Of a DNA stretch of 64,000 nucleotides, positions 52,001 through 59,874 are shown piece by piece. Every line of letters starts with the position of its first letter. Positions within the stretch are counted from its first letter, which is position 1. The translations under genes and the position numbers were made by a program. The DNA lies in assembly GCA_020635355.1 (NCBI GenBank), contig JACJZW010000010.1, positions 1 through 64,000 of the forward strand, in the 5' to 3' direction. A model generated the notes under the pieces. That model made no database searches, was not told the origin of the DNA, and saw only the letters and a list, made by a program, of their open reading frames with translations. The stretch is from Flavobacteriales bacterium (lineage in GTDB: Bacteria; Bacteroidota; Bacteroidia; NS11-12g; UBA9320).

Positions 52001-53449
52001 TTGGAAGGAACCCGTCACCGACTGCGCCCGGTACTTATGACGGCCTTCGTGGCGTCGTTAGGTTTTCTGCCGATGGCGATTAGCACGGGAGCCGGGGCCG
52101 AAGTTCAACGTCCTCTAGCTACGGTGGTGATCGGTGGTTTGTTGATTGCCACCTTCCTAACCCTCTTCGTCCTGCCAACACTTTATATCCTCTTTGAAAC
52201 GATGGGAAAACGAAAATCGATGCCGCCAACAGCAATCCTTTTTGCCGTGATTGGGTTGAGTTTTCTCGGAACCAGCCACACATCGGCACAAACCCGAATC
52301 AGCTATCAATCTGCTCTCGATACAGCTGTTAAAAACAACTATCAGATCCAAAATGCCCGCCTGCTTTCCACCTATCAGGAAAAACTGAAGGCATCGGCCA
52401 TAGACCTACCTGCCACACAAATTTCGGGTGATTACGGACGATTCAATTCCAACTATACCGACAATGGCGTGGGGCTTTCACAAGCCTTCCAATTTCCAAC
52501 CGTTTACCTCCGCCAGCAGGCGCAGCTCAATCTGCAATATGCTGCAAGCAAGTCGATGGTGCGTGTACAAGAAGCCGAGTTAAAAAAGGAAGTTGGCGAA
52601 TCGTACTACACCTTGTGGTGGCTCGAAGAAAGGCGGAATATGTTGGCAAAACGCGATAGCTTAATGGCTGCCTTTCAAGCTAAATCCCAGCTGCGATTTG
52701 AGCAGGGAGAGTCCAATGTATTGGAAAAAACATCAGTAGATCTGCAACGTGGAAGACTCTCCATTGAACGACAATCCATTGAGACCCAGCTGAGTGTAGA
52801 ACAAGTACATTTTCAACTTTTGATGAATTCAGAAGGTCGGTTTCTTCCTCAGTCCTCATCCCCTCAACTTGTTCAAACTTCTTTGGCCGACAGCACCTTA
52901 ATTGACGGGCATCCTCATCTGATATGGCTATCCCAGCAAATTACGCTCGCAGAATCGGCCACTCGTTTGGAACGGGCCAGATTACTCCCTGAGATCGAGT
53001 TGGGTTATTATTCCATGACTATGCAGGGAACCGGTGCCGATAATATGAATTACACGCGCAGCACCCGGTTTAATTCCGTTCAGGGAGGAATTCGGATACC
53101 CATCTTTTACCAACATCAAAAAGCAAAAATAAAGGCGGCACAAACGGAAGCTCAGATGGCCCTGAATGACTTTGAAGCTGCCAAACATCGTTTGAGCAGT
53201 CTATATGAATCTGCTCTTCTTCGTCTGCTGAATCAACGACAAACAGTGGACTACTACGAGCAAACTGCGCTACCCCAGGCACAAACCCTTATGAGCGCTG
53301 CTGATGAACAGTTTCGATCCGGTGAAATTGATTACCTGCATTGGTCTGCGCTAATCAATCAGGCGCTGGACATTGAAAACCAATACCTGGATGTGCAATT
53401 TGAGTTAAACCAAACCATTCTTGAAATCAACTACCTCACAAACAATTGA
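49094..53449 (+). CDS. CzcA/CusA-family heavy-metal RND transporter fused to a TolC-family protein
   Basis: The 1451-residue product joins two proteins. Residues 1 to about 1040 are an RND transporter of the heavy-metal efflux type: twelve membrane segments, two large periplasmic loops and the proton-relay helix GALDFGLIVDGTVIIVEA (about 397-414). From Met1037 a second module starts with what looks like a full signal peptide (basic MGKRKS, hydrophobic AILFAVIGLSFLG, then TSHTSAQ). It continues as a TolC/OEP coiled-coil protein (about 1060-1451). So one chain would supply both the inner-membrane pump and the outer-membrane duct. Fusions of this kind occur in other Bacteroidota. Metal specificity (Co/Zn/Cd or Cu/Ag) cannot be read with certainty. 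Confidence 0.92.
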   Translation: MLNSIIAFSIRNKLIIGLFTIGLIVYGSFQFTLLPIDAVPDITDNQVQVITVTPSLGAPDVERLITFPIEQANSNIPGLKEMRSFSRFGLSLITIVFEDDVDIYWARQQITERLKLAEEDIPKGLGTPSLAPVTTGLGEIYQYVLRPMPGYEQEYDATKLRTIQDWVVRRQLLGVKGVADVSSFGGRVKQYEIAVNPASLKANDVTINEVFNALEQNNENTGGAYIEKASTVLYIRSEGLVGNLEDIQSIRIKSLSNGTPVLIRDVADVRIGQATRYGSMTYNDVGEVAGAVVMMLKGDNSNLVIDAVKERIESIKNTLPEGVILEPFLDRSKMVKSAIGTVRTNLLEGALIVVFILVLFLGNLRAGLLVASVIPLSMLFAVIMMNQFGVSGNLMSLGALDFGLIVDGTVIIVEAVMHKLHGGKDLMGSKRVSQAEMDDAVKQSAGRMMNSAVFGQIIILVVYLPILTLEGIEGKMFKPMAQTVAFALLGAFVLSLTYVPVMSSLFLSKSLQHKRNFSDRMMDFFTRHHLRLFKKVLDYPKITLTAVITLFVLSIGVFTQLGGEFIPELPEGDFAVDTRVLPGSNLTTSSEAVMKSSSVLLGRFPEIEKIVAKTGSGEIPTDPMPMEASDMMIILKDKEEWTSASSWDELAEKMSAALTEIPGVTYSFQYPVAMRFNELMTGSKQDVVCKIFGENLDTLSKYARRLGDQIVHVDGAQDLYVEPIDGLPQAIIRYNRKAMAQYGLSVQEVNKVVNTAFAGERAGLVFEDEKRFDLVVRLADEVRSNLDDIRNVLIPTESGTQIPLNQVASVQLEESVNQIQRDDAKRRITVGFNVRGRDVQSIVKEVQKNVDAHLNLPAGYYVTYGGAFENLQAAQARLSIAVPISLLLIFLFLYFAFGSVKQGLLIYSAIPLSAIGGILFLALRGLPFSISAGVGFIALFGVAVLNGIVLLAEFNRIKQSGIHDPREIVLEGTRHRLRPVLMTAFVASLGFLPMAISTGAGAEVQRPLATVVIGGLLIATFLTLFVLPTLYILFETMGKRKSMPPTAILFAVIGLSFLGTSHTSAQTRISYQSALDTAVKNNYQIQNARLLSTYQEKLKASAIDLPATQISGDYGRFNSNYTDNGVGLSQAFQFPTVYLRQQAQLNLQYAASKSMVRVQEAELKKEVGESYYTLWWLEERRNMLAKRDSLMAAFQAKSQLRFEQGESNVLEKTSVDLQRGRLSIERQSIETQLSVEQVHFQLLMNSEGRFLPQSSSPQLVQTSLADSTLIDGHPHLIWLSQQITLAESATRLERARLLPEIELGYYSMTMQGTGADNMNYTRSTRFNSVQGGIRIPIFYQHQKAKIKAAQTEAQMALNDFEAAKHRLSSLYESALLRLLNQRQTVDYYEQTALPQAQTLMSAADEQFRSGEIDYLHWSALINQALDIENQYLDVQFELNQTILEINYLTNN

Positions 53450-53454
53450 ATCCA

Positions 53455-54591
53455 ATGAAAACCCTTCCTATACTTATCATCCCTGTATTCCTCCTATTTT
53501 CCTGCACGTCTTCGGATACCAACCAACCGGCAGAAGGAGAAATGACCTCTAACACCATTACACTCACGGATGCCCAACGTAAAAATGCCGACATCCAAAC
53601 GGAAGTGCTCCAACGTCAGACACTTTCAAGCATTTTGCATGTAAATGGCGTGATAGATGTTCCACCCCAAAATATGGTGAGTATTTCTGCTCCGTTGGGC
53701 GGTTATCTTCGTCAAACCAACCTGTTACCAGGCATGCATCTGCGCAAAGGTGAACGCATCGCGATGTTGGAAGATCCACAGTACATCAGCTTGCAGCAGG
53801 ATTACCTTACGGCCAAAAACGAGCAGGTCTATCTGGAACACGAATTTGAACGACAAGAGGTTTTAAATCGTCAAAAAGCTACGAGTGACAAGGTCTTTCA
53901 ACAAGCCAGGCGCAATGTGGAATCCGGTCGGATACATGTAAAATCACTAGCAGAAAAACTTCGATTGATTGGTTTAAACCCGGAAAATCTAACAACAGAA
54001 AAACTCTCTCGTCAAGTGTATCTGCATTCACCCATTGACGGGTATGTTTCTTCCGTGAATGTGAATATTGGCAAGTACGTAACTCCTTCTGACATCCTTT
54101 TTGAGCTGGTAAATCCAACCGATATTCATTTGGCTCTGGATGTGTTTGAGAAAGATATTCATCAACTATTTATTGGTCAGAAGTTAGTGGCCTATACCAA
54201 CAATCAACCCAACCTGAAATATCCATGTGAGATCATTCTGATTGGAAAAAATTTAGGCAAGGAACGAAGTGTTGAGGTGCATTGTCACTTTGATAAGTAC
54301 GACAAATCCTTAATTCCCGGAATGTTTATGAATGCCGATATTGAAATCGAAAGCACGAACCAACTTGTGATTGTATCCGATGCGTTGGTGCATTATGAAG
54401 GACAGGATTATGTGTTTTATACCGACAGCTCAGCCCAACAGCAGTATTCCATGGTTAAAGTTGATGTTGGGAATTCCGAAAATGGAATGAGTCAAATTTC
54501 CTTTGATCCGGCCTTTGACCCAACCGATAAGCAATTTGTGACGCATGGCGCGTATACGTTATTAATGGCGATGAAGAATGTGGAAGAGTGA
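53455..54591 (+). CDS. RND efflux periplasmic adaptor (membrane fusion protein), lipoprotein
   Basis: From ATG 53455 (MKTLPILIIPVFLLFSC) the product has 378 residues with a lipobox Cys at about residue 17. It has the HlyD/CusB layout: a beta-barrel piece, the lipoyl-like half GGYLRQTNLLPGMHLRKGER (about 80-99), a helical hairpin (about 105-175), the second lipoyl half LHSPIDGYVSSVNVNIGKYV and a beta-barrel plus membrane-proximal domain. It links the pump and the TolC-type duct. It starts a few bases after the fusion gene stop. A TTG at 53446 overlapping that stop is an alternative start. Confidence 0.9.
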   Translation: MKTLPILIIPVFLLFSCTSSDTNQPAEGEMTSNTITLTDAQRKNADIQTEVLQRQTLSSILHVNGVIDVPPQNMVSISAPLGGYLRQTNLLPGMHLRKGERIAMLEDPQYISLQQDYLTAKNEQVYLEHEFERQEVLNRQKATSDKVFQQARRNVESGRIHVKSLAEKLRLIGLNPENLTTEKLSRQVYLHSPIDGYVSSVNVNIGKYVTPSDILFELVNPTDIHLALDVFEKDIHQLFIGQKLVAYTNNQPNLKYPCEIILIGKNLGKERSVEVHCHFDKYDKSLIPGMFMNADIEIESTNQLVIVSDALVHYEGQDYVFYTDSSAQQQYSMVKVDVGNSENGMSQISFDPAFDPTDKQFVTHGAYTLLMAMKNVEE

Positions 54592-54780
54592 TTTGGGACG
54601 AAGAGGTGATAACGAAGAACGAATAGCGTTTTAAGGATTTAATGAAGATTAATGGACCAACTCAACACTCTGATCTAAATAATCTATTCACTCAGAGGCG
54701 TCTCACATTCCCCATCCCTCATTCCTTAGACCACCGGAGCTTCAGCGAAGGTGGTATAACTCTGATCTCAAAACTCTGAT
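54592..54780. other. Intergenic region between convergent genes
   Basis: It contains a degenerate heptamer array 7 bases after the adaptor stop (54598-54625; ACGAAGA, GGTGATA, ACGAAGA, ACGAATA) and an ACCACC...GGTGGT hairpin (54730-54755). The hairpin is flanked by CTCTGATCT repeats. Confidence 0.6.
54730..54755 (+). repeat. ACCACC...GGTGGT hairpin element
   Basis: Arms ACCACC and GGTGGT with inner sequence CGGAGCTTCAGCGAA; the same family as 23328-23352. Confidence 0.65.
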
Positions 54781-55587
54781 CTATCTGACTTGTATTCGTT
54801 CCGGATGGGCGTAGGCTGTGAGATGTTCACCCCGACAAAATCCCAACAGCGTTAAACCACATTCCTGGGATGTTTGAACCGCCAGACTCGATGGAGCGGA
54901 AATGGCAGCCAGAACCGGAACTCTAGCCCGATGCGCCTTGGATATAATTTCAAATGATACGCGTCCGGATACCAACAGGCATTTGGCATTGGAGAGCAAA
55001 TCGTTATTTAAACAGTATCCAATAACCTTGTCCACCGCGTTGTGACGACCGATGTCTTCTTTCAACACCATGAGTTCGGATTGGGCGTTGAACATAGCAG
55101 CCGCATGGCTTCCACCGGATTTCAGGAAGACATCCTGAACGCTGGACATGGCCTCAAACATAGCCGCGATTTGTACGGGGGTAAATTGAACGTCATCGGC
55201 AATGGGGTCTCCGCAGAGTTCAATGGCCGACAAATCCTCTTTACCACAAATACCACAGGAGGAAACGGAGGTCAGACTTCGCTTGGAATCCGCACCGGGG
55301 GCTTTTTCCTCATCTGACAGCAGCACATTTACAACCGATGGTATTCCGTCTTCTCCCAACTCCATCGTTTGATATCGAAATGGCCCTTGAAGATTCTCGT
55401 AGGCATTTTCAGCGTAAAGGAGTCCGCGCACCAAATCCCGCTCCGATCCGGGTGTCCGCATGGTCACCGAAAACGGCTCATGGTTCACCAGAATTTGTAA
55501 GGCTGCTTCGTTTGTGAGCGTATCTTCCACACGCCAGTTCGTATTGGCGCTAAACTTTACGGCGATAAACTTGGAGACAAGCGGCAT
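54781..55587 (-). CDS. fdhD: Formate dehydrogenase accessory sulfurtransferase FdhD
   Basis: The 268-residue protein matches FdhD, which carries sulfur from the IscS-type desulfurase to the molybdenum cofactor of formate dehydrogenase and is needed for its activity. The catalytic cysteine motif is CGICG at about residue 113-117; the GRHNAVDK motif (about 182-189) and LLVSGRVSFEI are also typical. The length is normal. It is 14 kb from the formate dehydrogenase operon, with the metal efflux genes between them. Confidence 0.93.
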   Translation of the reverse strand: MPLVSKFIAVKFSANTNWRVEDTLTNEAALQILVNHEPFSVTMRTPGSERDLVRGLLYAENAYENLQGPFRYQTMELGEDGIPSVVNVLLSDEEKAPGADSKRSLTSVSSCGICGKEDLSAIELCGDPIADDVQFTPVQIAAMFEAMSSVQDVFLKSGGSHAAAMFNAQSELMVLKEDIGRHNAVDKVIGYCLNNDLLSNAKCLLVSGRVSFEIISKAHRARVPVLAAISAPSSLAVQTSQECGLTLLGFCRGEHLTAYAHPERIQVR

Positions 55588-56066
55588 GATTCAAAGGTAG
55601 TTAATCGCCTGCTAGATGCTCGAGCGGCAGAAACTAAACAACTGAGGCTGGAACAAGGTTGGACTTGGGGAAGGATGATGTTCAGGGTGGTGTTACGAGA
55701 TCATCCTTCACGATGCCGGATCACATACGCCAATTAATGGCGTGGCCTGAATACACGGTGAGCATGTCGATCTGCAGGTTAAACGCTTATCATTGAGTTC
55801 AACCCGCTTGTTCTTCAAGCTTTTCCCGATCTTTCGTCCGGGGAGGGGTGGCTTTGGCCCGGAGTCAACAATGCTATTTCGCGATTCGGGATTCGGGATT
55901 CGGGATTCAGAATTTGAGATCATCCGCCCGATTAATTCATAAAAGCTTCTGCGACCGCATATTCGTAGTGACGATTGAGCCTTGCTCTAAGATATTTACT
56001 CTAATGAATCGCCTACCAATTCGCTATCTGTCTGACCCAGTCTGAATGGAATAAATTAACCGCTGC
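55588..56066. other. Intergenic region of about 480 bp
   Basis: No gene is visible. It has a perfect short inverted repeat ACGCCA/TGGCGT (near 55727-55743), and a GATTCGG heptamer array (55883-55910). No recognisable molybdenum-cofactor riboswitch was found by eye in front of fdhD. Confidence 0.5.
55883..55910 (+). repeat. Heptamer array (GATTCGG)x4
   Basis: Three exact GATTCGG units and one GATTCAG, followed by a half-decayed AATTTGA. Confidence 0.85.
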
Positions 56067-57734
56067 TTACGACAAACCGGTGATCACCCCATTGCCATCA
56101 ATGGTCATTCCCTCAGACGCAGGAACGGCAGGTAGGCCCGGCATGCGCATCATGTTCCCTAAAATTGGAATGAGAAATCCTGCACCGGCCGCAATTTCAA
56201 ATTCACGTACAGTCACACGGAAGTTGGTTGGTCGGCCAATGAGTTTTTCATTATCCGAAAACGACTTTTGAGTTTTAGCCATGCAAATGGGCAATCCGGA
56301 CAATCCTAATTTATCAATGGTTCGGATGTCTGCTTTTGCTTTGGCTGAGAAGTCGACCCCATCGGCGCCATAGATTTCACGCGCAATGGTTTCAATTTTA
56401 TCTTCCACGCTGGAGTTCCAATCATACAATGGTTTAAAGTTGTTGGTACCAGCCTCTATTACGTCAACCACGGCTCGAGCTAAGTCCTGAGTTCCATTTC
56501 CACCTTCAGCCCATCCTTTACTAAGAACGGCTTTAACACCCAGTGAAGCACATTTTTCAATGACCCAATTCACCTCTTCATCCGAATCACTGTAGAAGTT
56601 GTTTACCGCAACCACTGGAGTGAGACCAAACTTGATGCTGTTCTCGATGTGTTTCTCCAGGTTGGCGAATCCCTTCTGAACGCGTTCCAGACTGGCTTCG
56701 TTATATTGATCCGGCTGAGCACCACCGTGATGACGAAGGGCACGTATCGTGGCCACCAGCACCAAAGCCTTTGGTTTTAGATTGCCATATCCACACTTAA
56801 TATCAAGGAATTTCTCGGCACCCAAATCTGCGCCAAAGCCCGCTTCGGTAACAACGTAATCGCCCAATGACAATCCCATCTTCGTGGCAATGATGGTATT
56901 GGTTCCTTGAGCGATATTGGCAAATGGTCCACCGTGAATGATGGCCGGATTGCCTTCCAGGGTTTGAACCAAGTTAGGTTTGATGGCATCCTTCAACAGG
57001 ATGGTCATGGCATTCTCGGCATTTAAATCACGGGCGTAAACCGGTTTGCGATCCGTGGTGTACCCCACAAAAATGTTCCCTAGTTTTTCCTTCAAATCGC
57101 TAAGATCCTTGGACATACATAGGATAGCCATAATTTCTGAAGCCGCCGTAATGTTAAATCCATCTTGACGTGGCATACCGTTCCCGGTTCCTCCAAGACC
57201 GATCACGATGTCCCGAAGTGCCCGATCGTTCATATCGATCACACGTTTCCAGATTACGGTCCGTGGGTCGATGTTCAGACTGCGGGTTTTGCTTTGAATG
57301 TTATTGTCGATTAGTGCCGCCAACAAATTGTTGGCTTTCTCAATGGCAGCGAAATCGCCGGTAAAGTGTAGGTTGATGTCTTCCATCGGCACCACTTGAG
57401 AGTGACCACCGCCGGCCGCACCTCCCTTGATTCCGAACACGGGCCCGAGTGATGGTTCCCGCAAAACCACAACGCTCTTCTTTCCGATCTTATTCAACCC
57501 TTCATTCAGTCCAATGGAAACAGTGGTTTTCCCCTCACCCGCCGGAGTTGGAGTGAGAGCTGTTACCAGGATAAGATTGCTTCGATCAATTTTTGACTGA
57601 TCAATCAAGGTTAACGGAAGTTTTGCCTTGTATTTGCCGTATTGCTCGAGGTTATCAGAATCAACGCCAAGTTTAGCCGCGATATCGTTGATATGCTGCA
57701 TGTTGACTGCCTGTGCGATTTCTAAATCTGTCAT
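56067..57734 (-). CDS. fhs: Formate--tetrahydrofolate ligase
   Basis: From ATG 57734 (MTDLEIAQAVNMQ) the product has 555 residues, the normal length. The frame is open to 57911, but that extra part translates a heptamer array (repeated SSLIPH-type peptide) and is not coding. The enzyme joins formate to THF with ATP to give 10-formyl-THF in one-carbon metabolism. Signatures: the nucleotide-binding TPTPAGEGKTTVSIGL, LREPSLGPVFGIKGGAAGGG, and the C-terminal LIPILGNMMRMPGLP. With formate dehydrogenase and FdhD in the same window it makes a formate-handling set. Confidence 0.95.
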   Translation of the reverse strand: MTDLEIAQAVNMQHINDIAAKLGVDSDNLEQYGKYKAKLPLTLIDQSKIDRSNLILVTALTPTPAGEGKTTVSIGLNEGLNKIGKKSVVVLREPSLGPVFGIKGGAAGGGHSQVVPMEDINLHFTGDFAAIEKANNLLAALIDNNIQSKTRSLNIDPRTVIWKRVIDMNDRALRDIVIGLGGTGNGMPRQDGFNITAASEIMAILCMSKDLSDLKEKLGNIFVGYTTDRKPVYARDLNAENAMTILLKDAIKPNLVQTLEGNPAIIHGGPFANIAQGTNTIIATKMGLSLGDYVVTEAGFGADLGAEKFLDIKCGYGNLKPKALVLVATIRALRHHGGAQPDQYNEASLERVQKGFANLEKHIENSIKFGLTPVVAVNNFYSDSDEEVNWVIEKCASLGVKAVLSKGWAEGGNGTQDLARAVVDVIEAGTNNFKPLYDWNSSVEDKIETIAREIYGADGVDFSAKAKADIRTIDKLGLSGLPICMAKTQKSFSDNEKLIGRPTNFRVTVREFEIAAGAGFLIPILGNMMRMPGLPAVPASEGMTIDGNGVITGLS

Positions 57735-57803
57735 GTTTTGAAATTTGGTCACGAATATATTCTTTACGGCGTAATGGACGATTGATCTGAAAAGATTGTA
57801 GGG

Positions 57804-57873
57804 GAATGAGGGAGGGGGAATGAGGAATGAGGAATGAGGGATGAGGGATGAGGAATGAGGGATGAGGGATGAG
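57804..57873 (+). repeat. Heptamer array (GRATGAG)x10
   Basis: Ten units, GAATGAG or GGATGAG, one decayed to GGAGGGG; the period is exact over 70 bases. Confidence 0.92.
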
Positions 57874-58007
57874 GTTTGTGCGTCTTGTTTCGGGAACATC
57901 GGTAGTTCCAATTAGGAGCGAGAATGAAAAATGGTTGGCCTCTGGTACAATAATGCACACCGCTGAGCATGTTTCCCCAACGTTTGCCACCGATTCAGAA
58001 AAAAATG

Positions 58008-58040
58008 GTAGGGACGCATTTACCCCTACCCCGATGAAAG
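58008..58040 (+). repeat. Interspersed GTAGGG...ACCCC element, copy 2
   Basis: GTAGGGACGCATTTACCCCT then ACCCCGATGAAAG, matching 13432-13464 along its whole length with a few changes. Confidence 0.45.
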
Positions 58041-58213
58041 TTAATCATTCCGATCCAAACTTCTCTTATCGTTTGGTAAATACGAAAGACGTTGGGGTCT
58101 TTTTAGGTATGGGGGATGGAGATTGAGGTAAGAGTAGAGGGAACTCAAATAAGAAGGTGGTGCAACATTCGGCGCGATTTCTGTATCTAACCAACGAAAA
58201 CTACCTTTACAAC

Positions 58214-58624
58214 GTGAAAGCATTCTTAGTTTCCTTATTCGTGTTGATTACCGCTCAGGTATCGGCTCAGGCGGTCATGACATTTGACACCACGCGCTAC
58301 GATTTCGGTACTGTCAAGGCCGGCGACAAAGCCGAGTACACCTTCCAGTTCACCAATACCGGAACGTCCGACATCATCATTAAGGAGGTAAAAACCACTT
58401 GCTTCTGTACGGCTTCTAAGTGGCCGGCAAAGGCCATCAAACCCGGAGAGCGTGGATCTATATTCGTTGAGTTCGACACAAAAGACAAAAACGGCCCGTA
58501 CGCCAAAGGCGTTAATGTGTATTCCAATGCCGGTGAGAGTAATCTCATTATCTTCATTGAGGTAGATGGTGTGGAAGAACCGCCACAGGAACCGGATGAT
58601 TCGGATCACGATCACGATCATTGA
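58214..58624 (+). CDS. DUF1573 domain-containing periplasmic protein
   Basis: With GTG 58214 as start the product has 136 residues and a good signal peptide (VKAFLVSLFVLITAQVSAQ). Other GTG codons at 58157/58160 give an N terminus without signal character. The mature protein is one Ig-like DUF1573 domain (about 25-120): FDTTRYDFGTVKAGDKAEYT, then the conserved VKTTCFCTASKW cysteine motif and KPGERGSIFVEFDT. The C terminus is acidic and ends in alternating Asp and His. DUF1573 proteins are common in Bacteroidota with unknown function. The stop codon is the first base of a GATTCGG array. Confidence 0.8.
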   Translation: MKAFLVSLFVLITAQVSAQAVMTFDTTRYDFGTVKAGDKAEYTFQFTNTGTSDIIIKEVKTTCFCTASKWPAKAIKPGERGSIFVEFDTKDKNGPYAKGVNVYSNAGESNLIIFIEVDGVEEPPQEPDDSDHDHDH

Positions 58625-58678
58625 TTCGGGATTCGGAATTCGGGATTCGGAATTCGGGATCCGGAATTCGGGATTCGG
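58623..58678 (+). repeat. Heptamer array (RATTCGG)x8
   Basis: Eight units, GATTCGG alternating with AATTCGG and one GATCCGG, starting inside the DUF1573 stop codon (58622-58624). Confidence 0.92.
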
Positions 58679-58952
58679 AATGTTTTACACATCCACCCTT
58701 GCTGTGCTTCGCGGTTGAAAAATGAGAGTGAAAGATATCTCTCGATCTCTAGTCCTCTATTCTCCTATTTATCTTATAACTATCCATCTTCTGTGAGCAA
58801 GAGCAAATGGATGTGGGATTCGGAATTCGGGAGTACGAATTACGGAGTGCGGATTACTGAGTAGTAATTTCGCTAACCGTTTATCCTGACCGAGTGAAGC
58901 GAGCGTCACGGGCTAACTGCTAACTTAGCTTTTAGCTCTTAGCATTTAGTTC
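58625..58952. other. Repeat-filled intergenic region between convergent genes
   Basis: Three heptamer arrays (58623-58678, 58817-58865, 58911-58959) and an inverted copy of the CGCTAACCG...GAGCGTCACGGGCTAAC block seen in the tandem repeat at 34.5-35.3 kb. No gene. Confidence 0.7.
58817..58865 (+). repeat. Mixed heptamer array (GATTCGG to GAGTACG)x7
   Basis: Units GATTCGG, AATTCGG, GAGTACG, AATTACG, GAGTGCG, GATTACT, GAGTAGT. One array holds both the GATTCGG and the GTACGGA families. Confidence 0.8.
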
Positions 58953-58959
58953 TTAGCCA
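58911..58959 (+). repeat. Heptamer array (TTAGCTC)x7 over a stop codon
   Basis: Units GGCTAAC, TGCTAAC, TTAGCTT, TTAGCTC, TTAGCAT, TTAGTTC, TTAGCCA. The TAA stop of the minus-strand CDF gene (58953-58955) is in the last unit. Confidence 0.8.
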
Positions 58960-59852
58960 TTCAATCTATCTTCAGATAGGTACAAATCATCCGGCTCAAT
59001 GTGTATCAGCACGTCCTCCAATTCCGGAAGTTGCCGGAGCAGATGATCTTTAAGATTATGACCAATTTCATGTCCGTCCCGAACTGATAACGCCCCGTTC
59101 ACCACGGCGTGAAGATCCACAAAATACTTATTGCCCAACTTACGGATGAGGCACTTTTCCGTATAGATCACCCCATGCACCTCAGTTGAATATTGTCTGA
59201 TTAAACCCACCAATTCATCGTGGGTGTGCTCATCCATAAATTCACTAAAAGCCGGCCTGAATATGCGATAGCTGTTGTAAAGAATAAACACAGAGGCAAA
59301 CAAGGCCGCCCAATCATCCGCCGCTTCATACCCCTCCCCCATTAATACGGCAATCGTGATCCCGATAAGTGCCGTGAATGATGTGATGGCGTCACTGCGA
59401 TGATGCCATGCCTCGGCTCGCAACGCGGTACTGTTCAAATCTCTTCCTGTTTGATCCACTTTCCGATACGCAACTTCCTTCCACAGAATGATCAGCACCA
59501 ACACACCGATGGTCCATGGCTGGGGTGGTTTATGTGGTGTTACGATGTTGTGAATGCTGTGGTAGGCAATGGTGGCAGCAGATAGCACCAAAATTAACAC
59601 CACAAAAAAGGTGATGAGCGGCTCAATTCGCCCATGTCCGTATGGATGATTATCGTCGGCAGGTTTACTGGCATATTTCAATCCGAACAGCACCAGCAAC
59701 GAAGCAAACACATCCGTCATGGATTCAATGGCATCGGCTATCAGAGCATAGCTATTCCCCAACCAACCCGACACACCCTTCACCAGGGTCAACACCAAAT
59801 TTCCGATTAAACTCCAGCGAGTAACCTCAATTCCTGTATTCCGCTCCGACAC
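58953..59852 (-). CDS. Cation diffusion facilitator (CDF) transporter
   Basis: The 299-residue protein has about six membrane segments and a cytoplasmic C-terminal domain. The metal-site helices are visible as NSYALIADAIESMTDVFASLL (segment 2, with the D-x-x-x-D-like pattern; usually H/D-x-x-x-D) and AEAWHHRSDAITSFTALIG (segment 5, H-x-x-x-D). DDNHPYGHGRIEPL is the conserved loop. The C-terminal domain has YFVDLHAVVNGALSVRDGHE. It should export a divalent metal such as Zn, Fe or Mn by proton exchange. The start is GTG at 59852. Confidence 0.9.
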   Translation of the reverse strand: MSERNTGIEVTRWSLIGNLVLTLVKGVSGWLGNSYALIADAIESMTDVFASLLVLFGLKYASKPADDNHPYGHGRIEPLITFFVVLILVLSAATIAYHSIHNIVTPHKPPQPWTIGVLVLIILWKEVAYRKVDQTGRDLNSTALRAEAWHHRSDAITSFTALIGITIAVLMGEGYEAADDWAALFASVFILYNSYRIFRPAFSEFMDEHTHDELVGLIRQYSTEVHGVIYTEKCLIRKLGNKYFVDLHAVVNGALSVRDGHEIGHNLKDHLLRQLPELEDVLIHIEPDDLYLSEDRLNG

Positions 59853-59874
59853 GGGTGCAAGCTACGATTTTGAA

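Larger units (their letters stand above)
57735..58213. other. Divergent intergenic region with long heptamer array
   Basis: Between fhs and the DUF1573 gene. It contains the GAATGAG array (57804-57873) and, at 58008-58040, a second copy of the GTAGGG...ACCCC element. No other gene is supported. Confidence 0.6.

Noticed and set aside
55588..56066. Molybdenum-cofactor riboswitch in front of fdhD
   Set aside because: No conserved core could be found by eye; only a short inverted repeat and a heptamer array are visible.
57735..57911. Longer N terminus of formate-THF ligase
   Set aside because: The extra 59 residues translate a heptamer repeat, and the ATG at 57734 gives the normal family length and start.
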